Below are positions 1-6,395 of a DNA stretch of 64,000 bases, piece after piece (position 1 is the first letter of the stretch; each line of letters opens with the position of its first letter). Origin of the DNA: Bacteroidales bacterium (GTDB lineage Bacteria > Bacteroidota > Bacteroidia > Bacteroidales > UBA932); assembly GCA_017614715.1 (NCBI GenBank), contig JAGABI010000025.1, positions 1 to 64,000 of the forward strand. The letters run 5' to 3'. Made by a program: the position numbers and the translations under genes. The notes beneath the pieces were generated by a model that was not told the DNA's origin, did no database searches, and saw nothing but the letters and a program-made list of their open reading frames with translations.

Positions 1-237
1 AGGCTCTCCAAACTCGTGCGCAGCGCCATCGCCAATTGGGAATCCAAGAACGAGGACAGCCGCAAGGAACTTGAGAATGGCAACGTTTACATCCAGACAA
101 TCATGGTAGATGAGGGTCGCACGCTCAAGCGTATCCGCACCGCCCCCCAGGGTCGTGCAGCACGCATCCGCAAGCGCAGCAACCACGTTACCATCGTTCT
201 GGCAGTCAAGAATCAAACCGTAAAGGAGGAGGCATAA
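1..237 (+). CDS. rplV: 50S ribosomal protein L22, C-terminal part
   Basis: The last 78 residues of ribosomal protein L22, which lines the peptide exit tunnel of the large subunit; the 5' end lies before the window. The frame is open from base 1. The stretch [20 protein letters not shown] is the conserved arginine-rich beta-hairpin region of L22, followed by the usual strand ITIVLAVK-like ending. The stop is one base before the start of rpsC, as in the S10 operon of nearly all bacteria, so the two are cotranscribed and probably translationally coupled. Confidence 0.93.
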   Translation, partial: RLSKLVRSAIANWESKNEDSRKELENGNVYIQTIMVDEGRTLKRIRTAPQGRAARIRKRSNHVTIVLAVKNQTVKEEA

Positions 238-238
238 T

Positions 239-1012
239 ATGGGACAGAAAACTAACCCTATCAGCAACCGTATAGGTATCACCCGTGGTTGGGACTCCAA
301 CTGGTGCGGTAACTACCCCGAGCGTCTCAAAGACGATGCTCAGATCCGTGAATACCTCAACGCCCGTCTGCAGAAGGCTTCTGTAAGCCGCATCGTAATC
401 GAGCGCACAATGAAGGTGATCACCATCTCCATCCACACCGCCCGTCCCGGCATCATCGTCGGCAAGAACGGCGCAGAGCTCGAGACCCTCAAGGGTGAGG
501 TTAAGAAGATTTGCGGAAAGGACGTTCAGATCAACATCTACGAGGTTAAGCGTCCCGAAGCTGACGCCAACATCGTTGCCAACAACATCGCACGCCAGAT
601 CGAGGGCCGCGTATCATATCGCCGCGCCATCAAGATGGCTGTCGCTTCCACCATGCGTTCCGGCGCCGAGGGTATCAAGATCCTCATCAGCGGCCGCGTA
701 GGTGGCGCCGAGATGGCCCGCAACGAACTCTACAAGGAAGGTCGTACCCCTCTGCACACTTTCCGTGCAGATATCGACTACGCACTTGCAGAGGCTCACA
801 CCAAAGTTGGTGTCCTCGGTATCAAGGTTTGGATTTGCAACGGTGAGGTCTATGGCAAACGTGACCTCAACCCCAACGCAGGCGTAGCAGCTGCTTCTAA
901 CGCAGGTGAACGCCGCGGTGGCGAGCGCCGTGAACGTCGCGGTGGACGTGACGACCGTCGTGGTGGCGAACGCCGCGGTGGCGACCGTCGCCCCCGTCGT
1001 GACGCTGAGTAA
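239..1012 (+). CDS. rpsC: 30S ribosomal protein S3
   Basis: Small-subunit protein S3 at the mRNA entry channel, 257 residues. The N-terminus [14 protein letters not shown] is typical of S3. A type-2 KH RNA-binding domain covers roughly residues 40-110, with its GxxG-type loop VGKNG at 74-78; the S3 C-terminal domain follows to about residue 215. The last 40 residues are a low-complexity Arg/Gly tail (repeats such as [14 protein letters not shown]), longer than in Escherichia coli S3; such tails are common in Bacteroidetes S3. It starts one base after the rplV stop. Unusually it is not followed by rplP: a strong terminator and convergent secG come next. Confidence 0.97.
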   Translation: MGQKTNPISNRIGITRGWDSNWCGNYPERLKDDAQIREYLNARLQKASVSRIVIERTMKVITISIHTARPGIIVGKNGAELETLKGEVKKICGKDVQINIYEVKRPEADANIVANNIARQIEGRVSYRRAIKMAVASTMRSGAEGIKILISGRVGGAEMARNELYKEGRTPLHTFRADIDYALAEAHTKVGVLGIKVWICNGEVYGKRDLNPNAGVAAASNAGERRGGERRERRGGRDDRRGGERRGGDRRPRRDAE

Positions 1013-1031
1013 TTATCCAAGCGTTAAATAG

Positions 1032-1064
1032 CAATAAAGCCGGCCCTCAAAGCCGGCTTTATTG
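1032..1064 (+). terminator. Intrinsic terminator after rpsC
   Basis: A perfect 13-bp inverted repeat (CAATAAAGCCGGC at 1032-1044 and its complement at 1052-1064) with a 7-base loop lies 20 bases after the rpsC stop. The 3' arm ends in TTTATTG and is followed by TTTATT, so it should stop rightward transcription. In an ordinary S10 operon transcription would continue into rplP, so this marks a real operon end here. Confidence 0.8.
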
Positions 1065-1093
1065 TTTATTATCATCTTAATCATCCGGGCACA

Positions 1094-1124
1094 AAAAAAC
1101 CGGCCGTCTGCGGGCCGGTTTTTT
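1094..1124 (-). terminator. Bidirectional terminator after secG
   Basis: Inverted repeat AAAAAACCGGCC (1094-1105) / GGCCGGTTTTTT (1113-1124) with a 7-base loop, between the convergent genes rpsC and secG. Both arms carry runs giving a U-tract in either direction. It lies 18 bases past the secG stop and is the natural terminator of the minus-strand lptE/secG unit. Confidence 0.8.
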
Positions 1125-1142
1125 GCGGTAATAAAGATTCGC

Positions 1143-1520
1143 TTATTCTGCGGGGGTCTCTGCGGGGGCCTCAGCTGCGCCCTCTTCTGCGGGAACAGCC
1201 ACGGTGTTTGCAGGGAACTCGGGTTCACCCTCTGCAGGAACTGCCTGCTGAATCTGATTCTCGATGCTGCTTGCAGAGCCGCTGGAGGGCTTGGGGGTGA
1301 AGAAAGTTGCCACAACGCAAAGAACCAGCACGACAGCGGCCAGAACCCATGTGGTCTTCTCCAGAAAATCTGCAGTCTGACGAACGCCGAAGGTGGTGTT
1401 GCCTGCAGCAAAGTTAGCTGCCAGTCCGCCGCCCTTGGAATTCTGCACAAGCACGATAAGTGTCAGAAGCACGCTGGCTACCACGATAATTACCGAAAGT
1501 GTGATATAAATAGCTTGCAT
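1143..1520 (-). CDS. secG: Preprotein translocase subunit SecG
   Basis: Small inner-membrane subunit of the SecYEG channel, 125 residues. Two membrane helices are visible (about residues 4-24 and 58-77) separated by the SecG signature VLVQNSKGGGLAANF, with GNTTFGVRQTADFLEKTTW before helix 2. The C-terminal tail is low-complexity, rich in Ala, Glu and Pro (residues 80-125), longer than in Escherichia coli. It is transcribed leftward and shares the minus strand with lptE, but a separate promoter (1561-1592) lies between them. Confidence 0.95.
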   Translation of the reverse strand: MQAIYITLSVIIVVASVLLTLIVLVQNSKGGGLAANFAAGNTTFGVRQTADFLEKTTWVLAAVVLVLCVVATFFTPKPSSGSASSIENQIQQAVPAEGEPEFPANTVAVPAEEGAAEAPAETPAE

Positions 1521-1560
1521 ATTATTGAATATTATTTGTTTCTGCTCTATTTAGGGGGTG

Positions 1561-1592
1561 CAAAGTAAGCACTTTTTTTGCGATATAACAAA
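1561..1592 (-). promoter_or_regulatory. Candidate secG promoter
   Basis: On the minus strand TTTG (plus positions 1589-1592) is followed after 20 bases by TTACTTTG (1561-1568). This fits the Bacteroidetes sigma-ABfr pattern TTTG-N19-21-TAnnTTTG with one mismatch in the -7 box. It lies about 40 bases upstream of the secG ATG and 11 bases past the lptE stop. Confidence 0.5.
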
Positions 1593-1603
1593 TTTATAAT
1601 ACT

Positions 1604-2113
1604 CTACCACTGTGCCACCGACGCATTGAAGATATCCTCCACGAGGGTTTCGATAATCTCGTCGCACAGGGAAGCCTCCACCTCGTCCAGCGAGAGGTCT
1701 GCGTCATAATCCTGATATGCGGCAAACGACTTCTTTTCAAAACTCTCTTCCGGATGCTTGAAATTCTCAAAAGTCGCCTTGCAGGTCACCGTGAGGCGGT
1801 TCTGGGCTGCTGTCTCGTCTTTGGAAACGCCCTGCGCCTTTACGTCATAAGATTCTACCGTTACCACAAGCAGCAGGTCGCCGTCCATCTCCACCTGCTC
1901 CAGGCTGGTGAGTTTTTTGAACTTGTCCTTCATGGCCTCGGTGAGGTCGTTGGCCAGTGCGGGATTCACCTTCATCGCGTTGTTCTCCACCGGTTCTATG
2001 GTGATGGTATGCACGTCGGGACGGATGGATGTGCCCGAGAACGAATAGATGCCGCACCCGCCGGCACAAAAGGCCACCGCCAGCACCATAATAACTTTCA
2101 AATATCTTGTCAT
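1604..2113 (-). CDS. lptE: LPS-assembly lipoprotein LptE family
   Basis: Outer-membrane lipoprotein of the LptDE translocon that inserts lipopolysaccharide into the outer leaflet; 169 residues from the chosen start. A hydrophobic signal (LKVIMVLAVAFCAGG) ends at a lipobox-like cysteine, followed by GIYSFSGTSI, the characteristic start of Bacteroidetes LptE proteins. I chose the ATG at 2113 rather than the in-frame ATG at 2143: the upstream one adds ten residues and lies inside an arm of a dispersed inverted repeat, while 2113 gives a normal signal peptide (MTRYLKV). The order sigma-54 activator - lptE - secG matches Bacteroides. Confidence 0.85.
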   Translation of the reverse strand: MTRYLKVIMVLAVAFCAGGCGIYSFSGTSIRPDVHTITIEPVENNAMKVNPALANDLTEAMKDKFKKLTSLEQVEMDGDLLLVVTVESYDVKAQGVSKDETAAQNRLTVTCKATFENFKHPEESFEKKSFAAYQDYDADLSLDEVEASLCDEIIETLVEDIFNASVAQW

Positions 2114-2132
2114 AACCCCAATTCTATTACTC

Positions 2133-2277
2133 AAGTTTCGCATCTACCTTAATTCTTTATTTTGAGCGGCAGGTGGTATGCGAAACTTTTTCCTACCGCA
2201 CATTCTTTTATGTTTGTCCCCAACCCTATATCCCTTCCCCAGGGAAGGGACTTTTTCCAACGCCTTACGGCTCTAAA
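2133..2277 (-). repeat. 145-bp dispersed structured repeat, copy A
   Basis: Read on the minus strand, this unit begins TTTAGAGCCGTAAGGCG, contains a hairpin with arms TCCCTTCCC / GGAAGGGA, and ends with an 11-bp perfect inverted repeat AAGTTTCGCAT (2133-2143) / ATGCGAAACTT (2178-2188) around a 34-base spacer. A second copy of almost identical length and order lies at 47318-47463, directly upstream of mutS and in the same orientation relative to the gene it precedes. The lptE start lies 19 bases beyond this copy. No protein is encoded. Confidence 0.75.
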
Positions 2278-2282
2278 CAGGT

Positions 2283-2301
2283 GTTTCGCTAATTGCGAAA
2301 C
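2283..2301. repeat. GTTTCGC / GCGAAAC palindrome at end of sigma-54 gene
   Basis: GTTTCGC (2283-2289) and GCGAAAC (2295-2301) flank a 5-base loop. The arms are the same GTTTCGC/GCGAAAC words that form the large inverted repeat of the neighbouring 145-bp element. The right part encodes the final residues (GFRN) of the activator gene. It may be an extra hairpin belonging to copy A; copy B lacks it. Confidence 0.55.
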
Positions 2302-3515
2302 CCCAATTCTTTAATTTTCCGGTATAGCGTACGCTCTGAGATACCCAGCTCGGCCGCAGCCTCCTTGCGGTTGCCGTGGTGCTTCTCCAGCGCCTTCACA
2401 ATCAACTCCGACTTCTTGTCGTTTATGGAGAGGTTCTGGTCTGCATCCTGCTCCGCCGGGGATTCAGGTTCGTGGTAAACCTCCTGCACCGGCTGCTCCT
2501 CTACCCCGACCGGCTCGTATGGATGCACCTCGGCCGCCTCGCTGCTCTCCACAATAAGGTTGGAATGCTGCGGTATGAATTTCCCGCCGGAGGGGGCCTG
2601 CCCCTGGGCGTCCAGGCGGGCCTTGAGATTCTCTATATCCTGCTTGAGCTGCATTATCATCTTGAAGATGATGTCGCGGTCGCTCATATAATCGGCAGAG
2701 GCACTGCCCGCCAGGGCGGGGAGCGAAATGTTGAGGTCGTTCTGCAGATACTTCTCCAGGGTCCGGCTGTCTATTATGCGCTCCGTCTCCATCACAGATA
2801 TGCGCTCCGCCACACTCTTCAACTCGCGCACATTACCGGGCCAGCCGTAATGCTCCAGCTTTTCCACGGCATCCGGGGTAAGCCGGATGGCGGGCATCAT
2901 ATACTTGTTGGCAAAATCCAGGGCAAACTTGCGGAACAACTTGTGGATATCCTCCTTACGGTCGCGCAGGGCCGGCATACGGATAGGGACCGTGTTCAGG
3001 CGGAAATAGAGATCTTCGCGGAACCGGCCCGATTCGATGGCGCGGCGCAGGTCAATGTTTGTGGCGGCCACCACCCGGACATTGGTCTTCTGTATCTTGG
3101 ACGACCCGACCTTCATGAACTCGCCCGTCTGAAGCACGCGCAAAAGGCGCACCTGGGTGGAGAGGGGCAGCTCAGCCACCTCGTCCAGAAAGAGGGTGCC
3201 GCCGTCGGCCTCCTCAAAATAACCCTTGCGCGTCTCCGAGGCGCCGGTGAAAGAACCCTTCTCGTGACCGAACAGTTCGGAATCTATAGTTCCCTCCGGA
3301 ATAGCACCGCAGTTTATAGAGAGATATACGTTATGCTTGCGGGGGCTGTTATAGTGGATTACCTGGGGTATGAACTCCTTGCCTACTCCGCTCTCTCCGG
3401 TGACCAGCACAGACAGGTCTGTCTTGGCCACCTGCAGGGCAATGCCGATGGCGCTGTCCAATGCGGCAGAATCTCCGATAATGCCAAACCGCTGCTTTAT
3501 GGATTCAAAATTCAT
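2289..3515 (-). CDS. Sigma-54-dependent transcriptional activator (no receiver domain)
   Basis: AAA+ enhancer-binding protein that remodels sigma-54 RNA polymerase; 408 residues from the ATG at 3515. That start was chosen because MNFESIKQRFGIIGDS fits the family start, whereas the longer frame adds ten unlikely residues. Walker A GESGVGKE is at 40-47, the sigma-54-contacting loop GSFTGA (canonical GAFTGA with Ala to Ser) at 87-92, and Walker B GGTLFLDEV at 105-113. A Fis-type helix-turn-helix (RKEAAAELGISERTLYRKI) closes the protein. There is no N-terminal receiver or sensor domain, so activity must be set by expression or a partner. It precedes lptE, as in Bacteroides. Confidence 0.92.
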   Translation of the reverse strand: MNFESIKQRFGIIGDSAALDSAIGIALQVAKTDLSVLVTGESGVGKEFIPQVIHYNSPRKHNVYLSINCGAIPEGTIDSELFGHEKGSFTGASETRKGYFEEADGGTLFLDEVAELPLSTQVRLLRVLQTGEFMKVGSSKIQKTNVRVVAATNIDLRRAIESGRFREDLYFRLNTVPIRMPALRDRKEDIHKLFRKFALDFANKYMMPAIRLTPDAVEKLEHYGWPGNVRELKSVAERISVMETERIIDSRTLEKYLQNDLNISLPALAGSASADYMSDRDIIFKMIMQLKQDIENLKARLDAQGQAPSGGKFIPQHSNLIVESSEAAEVHPYEPVGVEEQPVQEVYHEPESPAEQDADQNLSINDKKSELIVKALEKHHGNRKEAAAELGISERTLYRKIKELGFRN

Positions 3516-3560
3516 AGCTGCGAATTTACAATTTTTTCGCCACATGTTTTTGATAATTAT

Positions 3561-3568
3561 TATATTTG
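3561..3568 (+). promoter_or_regulatory. Candidate -7 box for the 3614 lipoprotein gene
   Basis: TATATTTG is an exact match to the Bacteroidetes -7 consensus TAnnTTTG, 46 bases upstream of the lipoprotein ATG. No well-spaced TTTG -33 box is evident. It sits between divergent genes. Confidence 0.45.
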
Positions 3569-3613
3569 CCCCAAATCAGAAAGAAAAACAATAACAATAT
3601 CAACTATCAATTT

Positions 3614-5251
3614 ATGAAGAAGCTTTTACTTATCGCATTTGCCTGCCTTGCAGTGATTTCCTGCAACAAGGTTTCTAAAATGGCCGACCTCGCAAACCTC
3701 GTCAAAGTCGAGTGCGACCCCGAGATTCTTGAGGTAGTAGCAGATAATATCGACGCTGACGTCACTGTTACCTTCCCCGCAAAATACTTCCACAAGAAAG
3801 CCATCCTCGAGGTGGTTCCCGTTATGAAATTCGACGGACAGGAAGTTGCCGGCGAGCCCTTCGTATATCAGGGCGAGAAGGTTATGGACAACTACAAGAC
3901 CGTGGGTAAAGACGGCGCAAGCATCACCGAGCATGTCCAGTTCAAATATGTTCCGGGTATGGAGAAATCCGAGCTCGTAGGCCGCGCTACCGTTAAGTAT
4001 AAAAAGAAATCATGGGCATTCCCCGAGGATATCAAGATTGCAGACGGCGCAAACACCACCTATATGCTGGCAAACAAGACCGGCTCCTATGCCGCTGCTG
4101 CCGATAACTATCAGGATGTTATCCCCGAGGAGGTTGAGGCTCAGATCCTCTATCTCATCAACAGCGCAAACGTACGCTCCAACCAGCTCACCTCCGAGTC
4201 CATCAAGGAGTACAAGACCGGTGTCAAGGATGTGATGAAAGACGACCGCCGCACCATCACCGGCACCGACATCATCGCCTATGCATCTCCCGATGGTCCC
4301 GAGAAGCGCAACAACGTCCTTTCCGACCAGCGTGCCGCTTCTGCAAAGAGCGCATTCAAGCAGGTATCCAATAAGCTTGAGACCGGTGGCGTGACTACCC
4401 GCAGTATCGGTGAGGACTGGGAAGGTTTCCAGGAGCTGGTGAACAACTCCAACATTGAAGACAAGGACCTCATCCTCCGCGTCCTCTCCATGTACAGCGA
4501 CCCCGATGTCCGCGAGCGTGAGATCAAGAATATGTCCAGCGTTTACGGAACTCTTGCAAAGGACGTTCTCCCGGAACTCCGCCGTGCACGCTTCGTGACC
4601 AACGTTGAATTCCAGAACTACACTGCAGAAGAACTCAAGGCCCTGGTTGAGGACAACATCGACATCCTTGACGAAGAGGCCCTGCTCCGCAGCGCAACCC
4701 TCACCGACGATCAGTCTGCAAAATTGGACATCTACCATCAGGCTATCAAGAAATACGACAGCGACCGCGCTAAGCTCAACTCCGCTTGCATCATGCTTGA
4801 TCAGGGCAAAGATGCAATGGCTGAGACTTTCCTCAAGAAGGTCAGCGACACCGCTGTAGAAGGGTATAACAATCTCCGCGGCGTGCTTGCACTCCGCAAC
4901 GGCGACCTGGCAAAGGCTCTCGATTTCTTTGAGAAGGAAACTGGTGACGCCAGCAAGGTCAACCTCGGTACCATGGACATTCTCAATGGTAACTACGCCG
5001 CTGCCGCCAAGAAACTCGCTGGCACCGGTGACGTAAACGAGGCTCTTGCATATATCCTCAACGGCGACCTTACAAAAGCTTCCAGCCTGCTGAAAGACAA
5101 TGATTGCGAACTGGCTGCCTACGAGCGCGCCATCATCGCAGCACGTCAGGGCAAGGCTTCCGTCGCATTGTCGGAACTTGCTAAAATCAAAAATAGCAAA
5201 GATCTTAAAGATCGCGCAGAGAATGATATCGAATTCGCCAAGATTAAATAA
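3614..5251 (+). CDS. Large lipoprotein with OmpA-like and helical-repeat segments
   Basis: A 545-residue lipoprotein of unassigned function. The start at ATG 3614 gives a clean signal MKKLLLIAFACLAVISCNKV with lipobox cysteine at residue 17; the longer frame would bury it. The middle contains IIAYASPDGPEKRNNVLSDQ followed by RAASAKSAF, the pattern seen in OmpA-like domains of Bacteroidetes (ASPxG then LSxxRA). The C-terminal third is alpha-helical with TPR-like spacing (for example AVEGYNNLRGVLALRNGDLAKAL and repeated 'NGDL.KA' units). It ends in a good terminator. Probably a periplasm-facing envelope protein; no enzymatic motif is seen. Confidence 0.75.
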   Translation: MKKLLLIAFACLAVISCNKVSKMADLANLVKVECDPEILEVVADNIDADVTVTFPAKYFHKKAILEVVPVMKFDGQEVAGEPFVYQGEKVMDNYKTVGKDGASITEHVQFKYVPGMEKSELVGRATVKYKKKSWAFPEDIKIADGANTTYMLANKTGSYAAAADNYQDVIPEEVEAQILYLINSANVRSNQLTSESIKEYKTGVKDVMKDDRRTITGTDIIAYASPDGPEKRNNVLSDQRAASAKSAFKQVSNKLETGGVTTRSIGEDWEGFQELVNNSNIEDKDLILRVLSMYSDPDVREREIKNMSSVYGTLAKDVLPELRRARFVTNVEFQNYTAEELKALVEDNIDILDEEALLRSATLTDDQSAKLDIYHQAIKKYDSDRAKLNSACIMLDQGKDAMAETFLKKVSDTAVEGYNNLRGVLALRNGDLAKALDFFEKETGDASKVNLGTMDILNGNYAAAAKKLAGTGDVNEALAYILNGDLTKASSLLKDNDCELAAYERAIIAARQGKASVALSELAKIKNSKDLKDRAENDIEFAKIK

Positions 5252-5271
5252 AGTTTAGAATTATAAGCAGC

Positions 5272-5304
5272 AAAAAAGGTCAACTTCGTAAGTTGGCCTT
5301 TTTT
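5272..5304 (+). terminator. Terminator after the lipoprotein gene
   Basis: GGTCAACTT (5278-5286), a 3-base loop, then AAGTTGGCC (5290-5298) and six T's, preceded by six A's. It follows the lipoprotein stop by 20 bases and isolates that gene from metX. Confidence 0.85.
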
Positions 5305-5319
5305 GTTGTCCAGAAGTAC

Positions 5320-5364
5320 TTGTAACATTATTTTTTCTTTGTTACAAAAAATACGGTACATTTG
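5320..5364 (+). promoter_or_regulatory. Candidate metX operon promoter with dyad operator
   Basis: TTGTAAC (5320-5326) and GTTACAA (5341-5347) form a 7-bp inverted repeat with centres 21 bases apart, two DNA turns, just upstream of TACATTTG (5357-5364), a match to the -7 consensus TAnnTTTG. The spacing suits a dimeric repressor or activator. It lies 18 bases before the metX ATG. Confidence 0.45.
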
Positions 5365-5381
5365 CGGTTCAATTTGACAGA

Positions 5382-6395
5382 ATGCTGCGTCACACATATA
5401 CATACGATAAAGTATTTCAACTGGAAGCGGGCGGATCGCTGGACTCCCTGACGATTTGTTACCATACCAGCTGTGAAACACGCGGTGACCGCCCGGTAAT
5501 CTGGATATGCCACGCCCTTACCGCCAACTCCAACCCGGAAGAGTGGTGGGACACGCTGGTGGGCAAGGGGTTGCTGTTCGACACCGACAAATACTATATC
5601 GTATGTGCCAACATTATTGGCAGCTGTTACGGCACCACCGGCCCCACCACGTATGCAAAGGCCCCTTTGCGTAACTTCCCGCTGGTAACCATCCGCGACC
5701 TTGTGAGGGCCCACGACCTGCTGCGCGAACACCTGGGGATAGAGAAGATAGACCTTCTGATTGGCGGCAGCAACGGCGGCTTCCAGTCGGTAGAGTGGGC
5801 GGCAAGCTTCCCGGACCGGATAAAGAACCTGTGCCTGATTGCGACCGGCGCAATTGTAAGCCCTTGGTGCACAGCCACCCTTGAGGCGCAGCGCATGGCC
5901 ATCAAGGCCGACCCGACATTTGATGCATCCAAAGATGCCAGCGGCGGGGCTGCCGGCCTGGCAGCGGCCCGGAGCATGGCCATGGTGACATATCGTAACT
6001 ACGAGGGGTACGGACGCACCCAGGCGGAGACAAATCCCGACTTTCTGATTGCCAACCGCGCCGTTACATATCAGCAGTATCAGGGGCAAAAGCTCTGCCG
6101 CCGTTTTGACGCATATTCTTATTACTGCCTCACGCTGGGAGTAGATACCCACAATGTGGGGCGCAAACGTGGCGGAGTGGAAAAGGCGCTTGCGGGTATA
6201 ACCGCAAAGACACTCTGCATCGCAATAGACAGCGATATCCTGTTCCCGATAGCCGAGAGCAGGCGCCTTGCAGACGCCATCCCCGGCGCAAGCCTTGAGA
6301 TAATTTCATCTGACTTCGGGCACGACGGATTCTTGCTCGAACACGAACAGATTTCTAATTGTATTAATAAACACTTCGATCTATGCAAGTTTTAA
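5382..6395 (+). CDS. metX: Homoserine O-acyltransferase (MetX family)
   Basis: Alpha/beta-hydrolase-fold enzyme that acylates homoserine, the first committed step of methionine synthesis; 337 residues. The nucleophile elbow GGSNGG places Ser130; the rest of the triad is Asp285 (DSDILF) and His314 (FGHDGF). Family landmarks ICHALTANS near residue 42 and CANIIGSCYGTTGP near 75 are present. Acetyl versus succinyl preference cannot be judged by eye. The last 13 bases overlap the start of thrA, so both steps around homoserine are made from one transcript and probably coupled in translation. Confidence 0.94.
   Translation: MLRHTYTYDKVFQLEAGGSLDSLTICYHTSCETRGDRPVIWICHALTANSNPEEWWDTLVGKGLLFDTDKYYIVCANIIGSCYGTTGPTTYAKAPLRNFPLVTIRDLVRAHDLLREHLGIEKIDLLIGGSNGGFQSVEWAASFPDRIKNLCLIATGAIVSPWCTATLEAQRMAIKADPTFDASKDASGGAAGLAAARSMAMVTYRNYEGYGRTQAETNPDFLIANRAVTYQQYQGQKLCRRFDAYSYYCLTLGVDTHNVGRKRGGVEKALAGITAKTLCIAIDSDILFPIAESRRLADAIPGASLEIISSDFGHDGFLLEHEQISNCINKHFDLCKF

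Noticed and set aside
5257-5381. SAM or other riboswitch before metX
   Set aside because: The leader after the likely -7 box is only about 10-18 bases; no riboswitch fold can fit.
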